In this document: positions 8,748 through 16,793 of the stretch, piece after piece
How the letters are laid out: every line of letters starts with the position of its first letter
Position numbering within the stretch: position 1 is the first letter of the stretch
DNA from: Ruminococcus sp.
Lineage (GTDB): Bacteria > Bacillota > Clostridia > Lachnospirales > Lachnospiraceae
DNA: 34,042 nucleotides
Assembly: GCA_020024635.1 (NCBI GenBank)
Contig: JAHHTL010000025.1
Span: 1 to 34,042, forward strand
Reading direction: 5' to 3'
Made by a program: the position numbers and the translations under genes
The notes under the pieces: model-generated
Told to the model about the DNA's origin: nothing
What the model saw: only the letters and a program-made list of their open reading frames with translations
Databases searched by the model: none

Positions 8748-9941
8748 ATGAAAACATTGCAAGATTATATTGATAAGCTCAATGCTCTTAACTTTAAAGA
8801 TATGTACAATGGAGACTTTTTCTTAACATGGGAAAAAACAGATGAAGAAATTGAAGCGGTATTTACTGTAGCCGATGCGCTTCGTTATATGAGGGAACAT
8901 AACATTTCTACAAAAGTATTCGAAAGTGGACTTGGAATTTCTTTATTCCGTGACAATTCAACACGTACCCGTTTCTCTTTTGCATCTGCTTGTAATCTTC
9001 TAGGGCTTGAAGTTCAGGATCTTGATGAAGGAAAATCTCAGATCGCTCATGGCGAAACTGTTCGTGAAACAGCAAACATGATTTCCTTTATGGCTGATGT
9101 CATTGGTATTCGTGATGATATGTATATCGGTAAAGGAAACAAATACATGCATGAAGTCGTAGACTCTGTAACACAAGGAAACAAAGACGGGATTCTTGAG
9201 CAAAAGCCAACTCTTGTAAATCTTCAGTGTGATATCGACCACCCAACACAGGCTATGGCTGATATGCTTCATATTATCCATGAATTCGGTGGCGTCGAAA
9301 ATCTAAAAGGCAAAAAACTTGCTATGACATGGGCTTACTCCCCGTCTTACGGTAAACCATTATCCGTTCCACAAGGTATTATCGGGCTGATGACACGTTT
9401 TGGTATGGACGTTGTTCTTGCACATCCAGAAGGATATGAAGTATTCCCTGAAGTAGAAGAAGTTGCAACTAATAATGCAAAAAAATCAGGTGGTTCTTTC
9501 AGGAAAACAAACGATATGGCTGATGCATTCAAAGATGCTGACATCGTATATCCAAAAAGTTGGGCTCCGTTTGCTGCTATGGAAAAACGTACAGAACTTT
9601 ATGGAAACGGTGATACACAAGGCATTGCAGATCTTGAAAAAGAACTTCTTGCCCAAAACGCAACCCACAAAGACTGGGCTTGCACAGAAGAACTTATGGC
9701 TACAACAAAAGACGGAAAAGCCCTTTACATGCACTGCTTACCAGCGGATATTACCGGCTTAAGCTGTGAAGAAGGAGAAGTGGATGCTTCTGTATTTGAT
9801 CGTTACAGAAATCCACTTTACAAAGAAGCTAGCTACAAGCCATATATCATTGCAGCTATGATCTTTCTTGCCAAATTTGCGGATCCAGCTGATATTTTAA
9901 AGAAGTTAGAAGAAAAATCCACACCAAGAGTATTCAAATAA
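8748..9941 (+). CDS. ygeW: Knotted carbamoyltransferase YgeW
   Basis: This 397-aa member of the aspartate/ornithine transcarbamylase superfamily is of YgeW length. The carbamoyl-phosphate motif is FRDNSTRTRFSF (S71-T-R-T-R75); HPTQAMADM follows, and the HCLP motif appears as MHCLPADITG. The knotted fold is known for the family. The start at 8748 follows AGGAGG; an in-frame ATG at 8679 overlaps ygeY and has no ribosome site. The natural substrate of YgeW is unresolved. Because carbamate kinase follows two genes later, the likely direction is phosphorolysis of a carbamoyl compound to carbamoyl phosphate. It lies 25 nt after ygeY in the same operon. Confidence 0.95.
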   Translation: MKTLQDYIDKLNALNFKDMYNGDFFLTWEKTDEEIEAVFTVADALRYMREHNISTKVFESGLGISLFRDNSTRTRFSFASACNLLGLEVQDLDEGKSQIAHGETVRETANMISFMADVIGIRDDMYIGKGNKYMHEVVDSVTQGNKDGILEQKPTLVNLQCDIDHPTQAMADMLHIIHEFGGVENLKGKKLAMTWAYSPSYGKPLSVPQGIIGLMTRFGMDVVLAHPEGYEVFPEVEEVATNNAKKSGGSFRKTNDMADAFKDADIVYPKSWAPFAAMEKRTELYGNGDTQGIADLEKELLAQNATHKDWACTEELMATTKDGKALYMHCLPADITGLSCEEGEVDASVFDRYRNPLYKEASYKPYIIAAMIFLAKFADPADILKKLEEKSTPRVFK

Positions 9942-9977
9942 GCTCTTTCATCTATTAACAAATCGGAGGAATTTAAA

Positions 9978-10358
9978 ATGTTAAAATATGTTGATACAAA
10001 AAATGCACCAGCCGCAATCGGACCATACTCTCAAGGAATCGTTGTAAACGATCTTGCATTCTTTTCTGGAGCAATTCCTCTTTGCCCTGAAACCGGTGAA
10101 GTTGTTGGTTCCACAATTGAAGAACAAGCAGAACAAGTTATGAAAAATATTTCAGCACTTCTGGAAAGCCAAGGGGTAGACTTCAAAAACGTTGTTAAAA
10201 CAACTTGTTTCCTTGCTGATATGAATGATTTTGCTGCTTTTAATACGGTATACGGGAAATACTTTGTTGGAAACCCTGCTCGTTCTTGTGTAGCTGTAAA
10301 AGGATTACCAAAAGGCGTTTTATGTGAAGTTGAAACAATCGCATATGTTGGCAAATAA
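9978..10358 (+). CDS. ridA: RidA family enamine/imine deaminase
   Basis: The 126-aa protein is a full-length RidA/YjgF domain. It has the IGPYSQGIVV opening, SGAIPLCPETGE, and the substrate-binding arginine R102 in PARSCVAV. The late acidic pair in LCEVETIA corresponds to the conserved active-site Glu. Ribosome site CGGAGG lies before the ATG. RidA proteins hydrolyse reactive 2-aminoacrylate and related enamines to ketoacids and ammonia. Its place between ygeW and the carbamate kinase gene, in the same operon as a PLP lyase that makes 2-aminoacrylate, points to a dedicated quenching role. Biochemical specificity here is inferred. Confidence 0.93.
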   Translation: MLKYVDTKNAPAAIGPYSQGIVVNDLAFFSGAIPLCPETGEVVGSTIEEQAEQVMKNISALLESQGVDFKNVVKTTCFLADMNDFAAFNTVYGKYFVGNPARSCVAVKGLPKGVLCEVETIAYVGK

Positions 10359-10394
10359 TCTTCAACTATAACAATCCTATGGGAGGGCATTCAA

Positions 10395-11339
10395 ATGACT
10401 GATAAAAAACGAATTGTCATTGCTCTTGGCGGAAATGCGTTAGGAAGCAATCTAGCTGAACAAATGGAAGCTGTAAAAATTACTGCCTCCGCAATCGTAG
10501 ATCTAATCGAAGAAGGTTGTGAAGTTGTTGTTTCTCATGGAAATGGACCACAGGTTGGAATGGTGAATAACGCCATGATGGCTCTAAAACACGAAGATCC
10601 ATCCCAACCTACCATTCCACTTTCTGTAAGCGTTGCCATGAGTCAGGCTTACATCGGATATGATCTTCAAAATGCACTTCGTGAAGAACTTTTGAATCGC
10701 GGTATTTTAGATGTTCCTGTTGCAACCATGATTACACAAGTTCGGGTAGATAAAGATGATCCGGCGTTTTTAAATCCAAGCAAACCAATCGGAAAATTCC
10801 TTACAAAAGAACAAGCAGATGAACTTTCCCAAAAAAACGGATATCTCATGAAAGAAGATGCCGGTCGTGGATATCGCCGCGTTGTTGCATCCCCTAAACC
10901 ACAGGAAATCGTTGAAATCGGAACCATTCGCTCTATGGTAGATGCAGGTGATCTTGTAATTGCATGTGGCGGCGGCGGAATTCCTGTTTATCGTGACGGA
11001 AACAAACTAAAAGGAATCGGTTCTGTTATTGACAAAGATTTTGCCAGTAGCTTACTAGCACGTGAACTTAATGCTGACATTCTTATTATCCTTACCGCCG
11101 TTGAAAAAGTTGCAATCAATTATGGAAAACCGAACGAGAAATGGCTAGATGCAATTTCTGTAGAAGAAGCAAAACAATTCATGGCCGAAGGACATTTCGC
11201 ACCTGGATCTATGTTACCAAAAGTACAAGCTGCTGTAGAGTTTGCAGAATCAAAAAAAGGACGTCTTGCACTGATTACACTGCTAGAAAAAGCAAAAGAT
11301 GGTATTCTTGGAAATACCGGTACAAGAATCACAAAATAA
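10395..11339 (+). CDS. arcC: Carbamate kinase
   Basis: The 314-aa protein has the full carbamate kinase motif set: IALGGNALG at the N-terminus, SHGNGPQVG, ACGGGGIPV, DKDFASSLLA and HFAPGSMLPKV. It transfers phosphate from carbamoyl phosphate to ADP, giving ATP, CO2 and ammonia. GGGAGG lies upstream of the ATG at 10395. It is the last gene of the rightward operon and ends in a long hairpin. No arginine deiminase or ornithine transcarbamylase pair is nearby, so its carbamoyl phosphate most likely comes from YgeW; the E. coli paralogue in the equivalent cluster is yqeA. This would be the energy-yielding step of the pathway. Confidence 0.95.
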   Translation: MTDKKRIVIALGGNALGSNLAEQMEAVKITASAIVDLIEEGCEVVVSHGNGPQVGMVNNAMMALKHEDPSQPTIPLSVSVAMSQAYIGYDLQNALREELLNRGILDVPVATMITQVRVDKDDPAFLNPSKPIGKFLTKEQADELSQKNGYLMKEDAGRGYRRVVASPKPQEIVEIGTIRSMVDAGDLVIACGGGGIPVYRDGNKLKGIGSVIDKDFASSLLARELNADILIILTAVEKVAINYGKPNEKWLDAISVEEAKQFMAEGHFAPGSMLPKVQAAVEFAESKKGRLALITLLEKAKDGILGNTGTRITK

Positions 11340-11385
11340 ATCAGATCGGTATTAGTTTTTTAGGAGTTTTGATAGGTATAAACAT

Positions 11386-11437
11386 AAAAACAAAGCGGAA
11401 GATTACAACAAAAATTGTAAGCTTCCACTTTGTTTTT
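11386..11437. terminator. Long bidirectional terminator between arcC and xdhC
   Basis: Two 23-nt arms (11386-11408 and 11415-11437) pair almost fully around a 6-nt loop. A-tract on one side and T-tract on the other serve both convergent operons. Confidence 0.9.
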
Positions 11438-11445
11438 CTTAGGTG

Positions 11446-11967
11446 CTATTTTACAGTTAAATCTTGTAAATACTCTGGTAATTCTAATTGAAGACGTTTA
11501 TACATTGTTTTTTCTACTGCGTTTAATATGTTTTCATATCCTGTACATCTGCAAAGATGTCCGGACAATAGTTTACGAAGTTCTTTTCTCGTATATAACT
11601 TACCTGACTCCAATATTTCTGAAGCGCTCATAATAAACCCCGGAATGCAAAATCCACACTGCACCGCTGTTTCATCGATAAATGCCTGCTGTATATCTGA
11701 TAACTCTCCATGGGGACCCATCAACCCTTCCAAAGTAAGAATGTCTTTTCCATCCGCCCAAACTGCAAGATAAATACAAGAGTTAAATGCCTCCCCATCG
11801 ATCAGCACTGTACATGCTCCACACTCTCCTACTTCACATCCTTTCTTTACACTTGTCAGTGTAAAATCATTTCTCAAAAGATCTGTAAGAGAAGCTCGAA
11901 CATCCACTACTACATCCCTTTCTTTTCCATTGATCGTACAATGTATTTGTTTAAATTGTTTACTCAT
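11446..11967 (-). CDS. xdhC: Xanthine dehydrogenase, [2Fe-2S] subunit
   Basis: The 173-aa protein is the small iron-sulfur subunit of a molybdenum hydroxylase. The plant-type cluster uses C44, C49, C52 and C64 (KGCEVGECGACTV). The second, helical-domain cluster uses C104, C107, C139 and C141 (QCGFCIPG and LCRCTGYENI). It relays electrons from the molybdenum centre to FAD. The start at 11967 has GGAGG upstream and overlaps the end of xdhB by 8 nt, so the genes are translationally coupled; an earlier in-frame ATG is unlikely. It is the last gene of the guaD-xdhA-xdhB-xdhC operon. Naming follows the E. coli three-subunit enzyme. Confidence 0.93.
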   Translation of the reverse strand: MSKQFKQIHCTINGKERDVVVDVRASLTDLLRNDFTLTSVKKGCEVGECGACTVLIDGEAFNSCIYLAVWADGKDILTLEGLMGPHGELSDIQQAFIDETAVQCGFCIPGFIMSASEILESGKLYTRKELRKLLSGHLCRCTGYENILNAVEKTMYKRLQLELPEYLQDLTVK

Positions 11968-12847
11968 TGATCGCACCTCCTGCAAGTCTTACGGATTCTT
12001 TTAATGCTCGTTTACAAAGAACCTGTGCGATATGCTCACGGAACGCTTTACTTGCTCTCCAGCTGTCACGTGGAGCAATATCCTGAAGCACCGCTGCCGC
12101 GACCTGATCAAACGTCTCTTCACAGACCGCTTTTCCACGTCCTATTTCTTCTGCATGAACTGCACGAAGCGGAACTGGTCCTGCCACTCCATACGCAACC
12201 CTGACATCTTCTATGACGGTTTTATCCTCTGATAATTTTACATTTACAGAACAGCCCAAGGTAGCAATATCCATTGCATTTCTCATTGCATATTTAATGT
12301 AATGTCCATAATATCCTTTATAAGATTCTTTTGGAATTAAGATTGCAATCTGAAGTTCCCCTGGTCTTAAGTCTACTTTCTTGGCTTTGATATAAAACTC
12401 ATGAATGGATTCTCTACGAACACCTTGTGGACCAGCGATTTCAACAATTGCATCCCATGCATGTAACGTAGAAGCAGAATCTGCAGATGTGACACCATTG
12501 CACGTGTTTCCACCAATCGTACCTATATTTCTGATCTGTGGTCCGCCAACCATATCCACCGCTTCTCCTAAAACATTGATATATTTTTGAATGATCGGAT
12601 CTTTTGTTATATGCGAAAAACTTGTAAGAGAGCCAATCCGGATGGCTCCATCCTCATCGATGGATACTCCGCGCAGCTCATCCAATCCATAAATACTTAC
12701 CAACTCTTTTCCTGCTCGTCTCCCCTCACGCATCTGCACAAGTACATCACTACCCCCTGCAATAATATCTGCATCCTTATGCTCTACAAGAAGTTGTACT
12801 GCATGAGCCACACTTTCGGCCTCATATAATGCTTTTATATCATACAT
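11960..12847 (-). CDS. xdhB: Xanthine dehydrogenase, FAD-binding subunit
   Basis: This 295-aa FAD subunit belongs to the CO dehydrogenase/xanthine dehydrogenase flavoprotein family. The FAD pyrophosphate site is IIAGGSDVLVQMREG near residue 30. The second FAD motif, TIGGNTCNGVTSADSA, lies near 110, and a C-terminal CODH-C domain begins near 180. AGGAGGG lies 8-9 nt before the start. It takes electrons from the [2Fe-2S] subunit and passes them to NAD+ or another acceptor. It follows xdhA by 30 nt and overlaps xdhC. Confidence 0.93.
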   Translation of the reverse strand: MYDIKALYEAESVAHAVQLLVEHKDADIIAGGSDVLVQMREGRRAGKELVSIYGLDELRGVSIDEDGAIRIGSLTSFSHITKDPIIQKYINVLGEAVDMVGGPQIRNIGTIGGNTCNGVTSADSASTLHAWDAIVEIAGPQGVRRESIHEFYIKAKKVDLRPGELQIAILIPKESYKGYYGHYIKYAMRNAMDIATLGCSVNVKLSEDKTVIEDVRVAYGVAGPVPLRAVHAEEIGRGKAVCEETFDQVAAAVLQDIAPRDSWRASKAFREHIAQVLCKRALKESVRLAGGAINE

Positions 12848-12877
12848 TTCGTATACCCTCCTTAAATTTAATCTAAC

Positions 12878-15172
12878 TTAGATTAATCCTTCTTCTTTAA
12901 ATCGCTTAAACAAGATATGCGGATTCAATGGAAGTTCATTTACTGCAACTCCTGTAGCATTTAAAACTGCATTTCTAATTGCTGGCGCTACGGAACATGC
13001 CGGTGGCTCGCCTAAAGATTTTGTTCCATATGCACTTGTTGGTTCATAATTTTCAATAAATTGCCCTTCCAAATGTGGGTGATCCATCATTGTACATAAT
13101 TTATAATCAAGAAGATTGTTGTTCAATGTTTTTCCTGTACGTTCGTCAAACATCAATTTTTCTGTAAGTCCATATCCAATTCCCATACTCATTCCACCAT
13201 GAACTTGTGCCTGTGCCAGTTTTGGATTGATCAAGCGTCCACAATCATGTACATTGATCACCTCTTTCACTTCCACTTTACATGCCGGAATATCTACCTC
13301 AACTTCTGCAAATGTACATCCAAAAGAATATGCATTGTTTTTGATTTGATAAGTACTCTCTGCGGTAATATGCTCACTCTTTTGTAGACTATAAAGTCTT
13401 TCTGTTGCAAGTTCTCCTAGACTCATAAGGGTTTTTCCATCTGTGATTCGTACAATGTTTCCATTAATAAGATCCATATTGTCTTTCATCTGTCTTGTAA
13501 GCTCAACTGCAACATTTAATATATGTTCCTTCATAAGAGACGCAGTCTGATGAATAACAAACCCTGCCATATATGTCTGTCTTGACGCATATGCTCCTGT
13601 ACCAAACGGAGTAAGATCTGTATCTTGTGTTGATACAATATGTACGTCCTCAAATGGAATTCCTAATGTTTCTGCTGCCATCTGGGAAAAAGCGGTATCA
13701 GCGCCCTGACCAATTTCTGTTTCTCCTAATTGAAGCTGAATGGAACCATCTTGATTTAGTACCATACGACAAGAAGATGATTCTAGAGAAATTGGCCATA
13801 CCCCTGTATTGTACCAAAATACAGAAAGCCCCACACCTTTTCGAATATCCCCTGTCTGATTCTTATACTTCTCATACTTATCCAGATAGTGGATATATGC
13901 ATTTCCTTTTTCCATAACCTGGCGGAAGGTATCCTCATAATTACAGTTTTTCGAAAATGCATCTGTATATCCTTTTGGCATCAACGTTTTGAATCGAAAT
14001 TCGTATGGATTCATTCCAAGAACCTTTGCGATATCATCTGCATGAGACTCATATAAAAACATAGATTGTGGAATTCCATATCCTCTCATTGCTCCTGCAA
14101 CTGGTCTATTTGTGTAGACTGTATAAGCATCCCCCTCTACATTGTCGCAAGGATAGAGTTGTGGAAATGCACCAAGTGCTTTTGCAACCACACTATGTCC
14201 ATGCGATGCATATCCGCCCTGATTGGAATAAAGGTCAATTTTTCTTGCAACAAAAGTACCATCTTTTCTTACATAGGAAATAATATGTGCTTTAAATGCA
14301 TGACGAACACGGTTGCTTACAAATGTCTCTTCTCTTGAATTTTCAAGTTTAACAAGACGTCCACCCAAAATCATGCTTAAATATGCACAAAGTGGCTCAT
14401 AGAGAACATCTTGCTTATTTCCAAATCCTCCACCTATATAAGGTTTGATCACTCTAACCTTTCCCCACGGAATTCCAAGTGCTTGCCCAACCACTCTTCG
14501 TACAATATGTGGAATTTGTGTGGAGGAGGTTACAACCATTCTTCCTTTTTCCATGTAAGCACTACAAATAAAGTTTTCTATGTGACAGTGCTGTACCGTC
14601 GGTGTTTCATACCACCCCTCTACTTTAATAAGGCCTGGCTCCTTTCGTGCCTCTTCGTAATTTCCTTTATCGATGGAAGTATGTTTTAAAATATTATGGT
14701 CATACTCTTCATGAATCAGTGGCGCGTCTTCTTTTAAGGCATCTTCTACATCCAAGACAAATGGAAGTTCTTCATACTCAATAGTTATTAGACGAGCTGC
14801 CCTTGCTGCGGCAACTTCATCTTCTGCCACCACTGCTGCAACATCATCTCCGTAATATCTAACATGGGTGTTCAAAAGTTTTCTGTCACAAATATCTTGG
14901 TGTTCCGGATCCGTAGAATATGGATGTCCAGCTGTGCCAAATGGAATATCCGGCACGTCAAAACAAGTAATAATTTTTACAACTCCCTCTATTTTTTCTG
15001 CCTCTGAAATATCTATGGTTTTTACATATCCGTGTGCAATTGTTGAATGAACAATCTTAACCACATACGCATCTTTATCCGTGAGATCATCTACGTATTT
15101 GGCGCGTCCAGTGACTTTTTCTATTGCATCTACACGGTTTATGCTTTTTCCTACAATATGTTCCCTTTCCAT
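12878..15172 (-). CDS. xdhA: Xanthine dehydrogenase, molybdopterin-binding subunit
   Basis: The 764-aa catalytic subunit has an N-terminal a/b hammerhead domain (GKSINRVDAIEKVTGRAKYVDD). Molybdenum-cofactor motifs are GGGFGNKQDVLYEP, AMRGYGIPQ and ETEIGQGADTAF. The late GTKSLGEPPACSVAPAI carries the catalytic-base glutamate. It hydroxylates purine rings, typically hypoxanthine or xanthine; reverse use on urate in anaerobes is possible. TGGAGG lies 9 nt upstream of the ATG. It follows guaD by 50 nt, so deamination of guanine and oxidation of xanthine are transcribed together. Genes for cofactor maturation are not in the window. The reading frame contains no internal TGA, so no selenocysteine is encoded; labile selenium cannot be judged from sequence. 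Confidence 0.93.
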   Translation of the reverse strand: MEREHIVGKSINRVDAIEKVTGRAKYVDDLTDKDAYVVKIVHSTIAHGYVKTIDISEAEKIEGVVKIITCFDVPDIPFGTAGHPYSTDPEHQDICDRKLLNTHVRYYGDDVAAVVAEDEVAAARAARLITIEYEELPFVLDVEDALKEDAPLIHEEYDHNILKHTSIDKGNYEEARKEPGLIKVEGWYETPTVQHCHIENFICSAYMEKGRMVVTSSTQIPHIVRRVVGQALGIPWGKVRVIKPYIGGGFGNKQDVLYEPLCAYLSMILGGRLVKLENSREETFVSNRVRHAFKAHIISYVRKDGTFVARKIDLYSNQGGYASHGHSVVAKALGAFPQLYPCDNVEGDAYTVYTNRPVAGAMRGYGIPQSMFLYESHADDIAKVLGMNPYEFRFKTLMPKGYTDAFSKNCNYEDTFRQVMEKGNAYIHYLDKYEKYKNQTGDIRKGVGLSVFWYNTGVWPISLESSSCRMVLNQDGSIQLQLGETEIGQGADTAFSQMAAETLGIPFEDVHIVSTQDTDLTPFGTGAYASRQTYMAGFVIHQTASLMKEHILNVAVELTRQMKDNMDLINGNIVRITDGKTLMSLGELATERLYSLQKSEHITAESTYQIKNNAYSFGCTFAEVEVDIPACKVEVKEVINVHDCGRLINPKLAQAQVHGGMSMGIGYGLTEKLMFDERTGKTLNNNLLDYKLCTMMDHPHLEGQFIENYEPTSAYGTKSLGEPPACSVAPAIRNAVLNATGVAVNELPLNPHILFKRFKEEGLI

Positions 15173-15222
15173 ATCTTTTCCTCCAATATTTTTGCCCTGT
15201 CATCCACGACTTTTTAATTTGA

Positions 15223-16503
15223 TTAAAACAACTTTTCACCTTCTACATATTTTGCAAAAATTTCTCTTTCATCTGAAAAGTAGATTATGCGTTCCAAGCG
15301 TTTTTTCACATCCAACTCTTGTGGGTGTAAAAGACGTTTATCATCCAATACTATTGCATCAAATTCATATCCTGGTTCAAAACTTCCAACCTTTCCAAAG
15401 AATTCTCCCCCACCTTTTGTAGCAATGTAAAAAGCTTCCTCCACTGTGAGCGCCTTCCAGGAATCATCTAATAATCTCCAACGTAATTTTGAAGCCTGAA
15501 TGGCATGAGCCATAGCTTGGAACAAATTTTCTGTTGATCCAGCCGCAAGATCACTTCCGATCCCTACATGAAGTCCTTCTTCCAAATATTTTTTTACTGG
15601 TGCTACTCCGGATGATAAATTGATATTCGATTCTGGACAATGTGCAACAAATACTCCATTTTCTTTCATTCGTTGTACTTCTTTATCTTCTGAATAAACA
15701 CAATGGGCCATAACGGTCTTACAATCCACTCCAAATAATCCGAATTTATCATAAGCATCCCCATAAAACTCTGACCATGGACAAAGCTCTTTTACCCATT
15801 CAATCTCCCCTTGGTTTTCTGACAGATGAGACTGAACTGGAAGATCATATCGCATCTGAATCATTTTTAATTTTTCCATCAATTCATCGGTACAACTTGG
15901 TGTAAAGCGAGGGGTAATGATCGGCCTTGTATGTTTATACTTTTTGTGTATTACATCTTTGATCCACTCCACGGTTTCCACAGCAGAGGCATCTGCAGAC
16001 GATTCACAAAGGTACTCTGGACTATTTCGATCCATATTTACCTTTCCTACCATTGTGTTGAGCCCTGCTTCTTCAAGGAGATCCATAAGAAGCAACGTCG
16101 CCTGACGATGAATAGTGCCAAATACAACAGCTCTTGTGGTAGCACTTTTTCGCATATTATCAACAAAAATTCCATATGCCTTTCTCGCATATTCGAGATC
16201 TTTGTATTTTGCTTCCTCTGGGAATGTGTGTGTGTCTAACCACTCTAATAATTCCAGATCCATACCCAATCCACGAAATGCATATTGTGGTGCGTGTACA
16301 TGAAGATCAATCAACCCGGGAACAATCAAACGGTCTTCATAATCTGTCACTGGACAGGATGCATAAGATTCTGGCAATGTTTCGTAAACTCCTTCTACCA
16401 GACCATCTTTTACTACTAGATAACTTTGTTCACAAACTTCTAATTCTTTTGCATTTTTACTGTAAATAATATTTCCATGTAAAATAAAAATAGATCCATT
16501 CAT
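15223..16503 (-). CDS. guaD: Guanine deaminase
   Basis: The 426-aa amidohydrolase has guanine deaminase motifs. The metal HxH is in PGLIDLHVHAPQY (H68, H70), with TTRAVVFGTIH, SHLSENQGE, MAHCVY, HCPESN and the metal aspartate in GIGSDLAAGS. It converts guanine to xanthine and ammonia using zinc. GGAGG (16511-16515) lies 7 nt before the ATG. It heads the operon guaD-xdhABC and its 5' leader contains a purine riboswitch aptamer. The product is the substrate of the enzyme encoded next. Confidence 0.93.
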   Translation of the reverse strand: MNGSIFILHGNIIYSKNAKELEVCEQSYLVVKDGLVEGVYETLPESYASCPVTDYEDRLIVPGLIDLHVHAPQYAFRGLGMDLELLEWLDTHTFPEEAKYKDLEYARKAYGIFVDNMRKSATTRAVVFGTIHRQATLLLMDLLEEAGLNTMVGKVNMDRNSPEYLCESSADASAVETVEWIKDVIHKKYKHTRPIITPRFTPSCTDELMEKLKMIQMRYDLPVQSHLSENQGEIEWVKELCPWSEFYGDAYDKFGLFGVDCKTVMAHCVYSEDKEVQRMKENGVFVAHCPESNINLSSGVAPVKKYLEEGLHVGIGSDLAAGSTENLFQAMAHAIQASKLRWRLLDDSWKALTVEEAFYIATKGGGEFFGKVGSFEPGYEFDAIVLDDKRLLHPQELDVKKRLERIIYFSDEREIFAKYVEGEKLF

Positions 16504-16542
16504 AGTGCCGCCTCCATCTTTCCTCTGTAACTGTACTAATAG

Positions 16543-16563
16543 GTACAGAGCATCTCTCTGTAC
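16543..16563 (-). promoter_or_regulatory. Candidate expression-platform hairpin of the purine riboswitch
   Basis: On the RNA, GUACAGAG (16563-16556) pairs with CUCUGUAC (16550-16543) around AGAUG. Its first three bases are the last three of aptamer helix P1, so the two compete. Two further partial copies of the same segment (16536-16531 and 16529-16523) could pair with the same CUCUGUAC. No U-tract follows, so a classical terminator is not seen. Confidence 0.4.
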
Positions 16564-16625
16564 TTATAGTCAACTATTACGGTAGTTGGTAGAAACGTCC
16601 ATCCTATTATGAACCTATATAAGTA
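16561..16625 (-). ncRNA. Purine riboswitch aptamer (guanine class)
   Basis: On the minus strand P1 is UACUUAUA (16625-16618) with UAUAAGUA (16568-16561). P2 is GUUCAU/AUGGAC. The J2/3 core GUUUCUACC is intact, P3 is AACUA/UAGUU with loop CCGUAA, and J3/1 is GACU. The position equivalent to C74 of the xpt aptamer is C (base 16569), which predicts guanine rather than adenine. GG in loop 2 and CC in loop 3 can form the kissing pairs. Both loops seem to be 6 nt rather than the usual 7. It lies in the leader of guaD. Confidence 0.85.
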
Positions 16626-16660
16626 GTTGGTGAATTTTTACTTTGTTTTCTTTATACTAT

Positions 16661-16689
16661 ATGTTAACATTTATTCATTATGCTGTCAA
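16661..16689 (-). promoter_or_regulatory. Promoter of the guaD-xdhABC operon
   Basis: A perfect TTGACA (16689-16684) is followed after 17 nt by TAACAT (16666-16661), placing the start of transcription some 30 nt before the riboswitch aptamer. Confidence 0.65.
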
Positions 16690-16741
16690 CTAAAATTCTA
16701 TGTTTGGTATTTTTTTGCATATTGCACAAATCCTTCATTTC

Positions 16742-16788
16742 AAAAAAACAAGTCCTTTAAAACAGGGTTTCAAAAGACTTGTTTTTTT
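16742..16788 (-). terminator. Terminator of nadE
   Basis: A perfect 13-bp inverted repeat (16742-16754 with 16776-16788) has an inner helper stem in the loop. On the minus strand it ends in seven U's, 6 nt after the nadE stop. It insulates the guaD promoter from nadE. Confidence 0.85.
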
Positions 16789-16793
16789 CATGT

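Noticed and set aside
11141..11491. ORF overlapping arcC and the terminator
   Set aside because: It runs in another frame of arcC and through the 23-bp terminator hairpin, has no ribosome site and has low-complexity composition.
12878..15172. Selenocysteine in XdhA (or in YgfK)
   Set aside because: Both reading frames run without any internal TGA, so no Sec codon is present. Labile selenium cannot be judged from sequence.
16504..16560. Intrinsic terminator as riboswitch platform before guaD
   Set aside because: The hairpins there have no U-tract, so termination is not supported; translational or other control is more likely.
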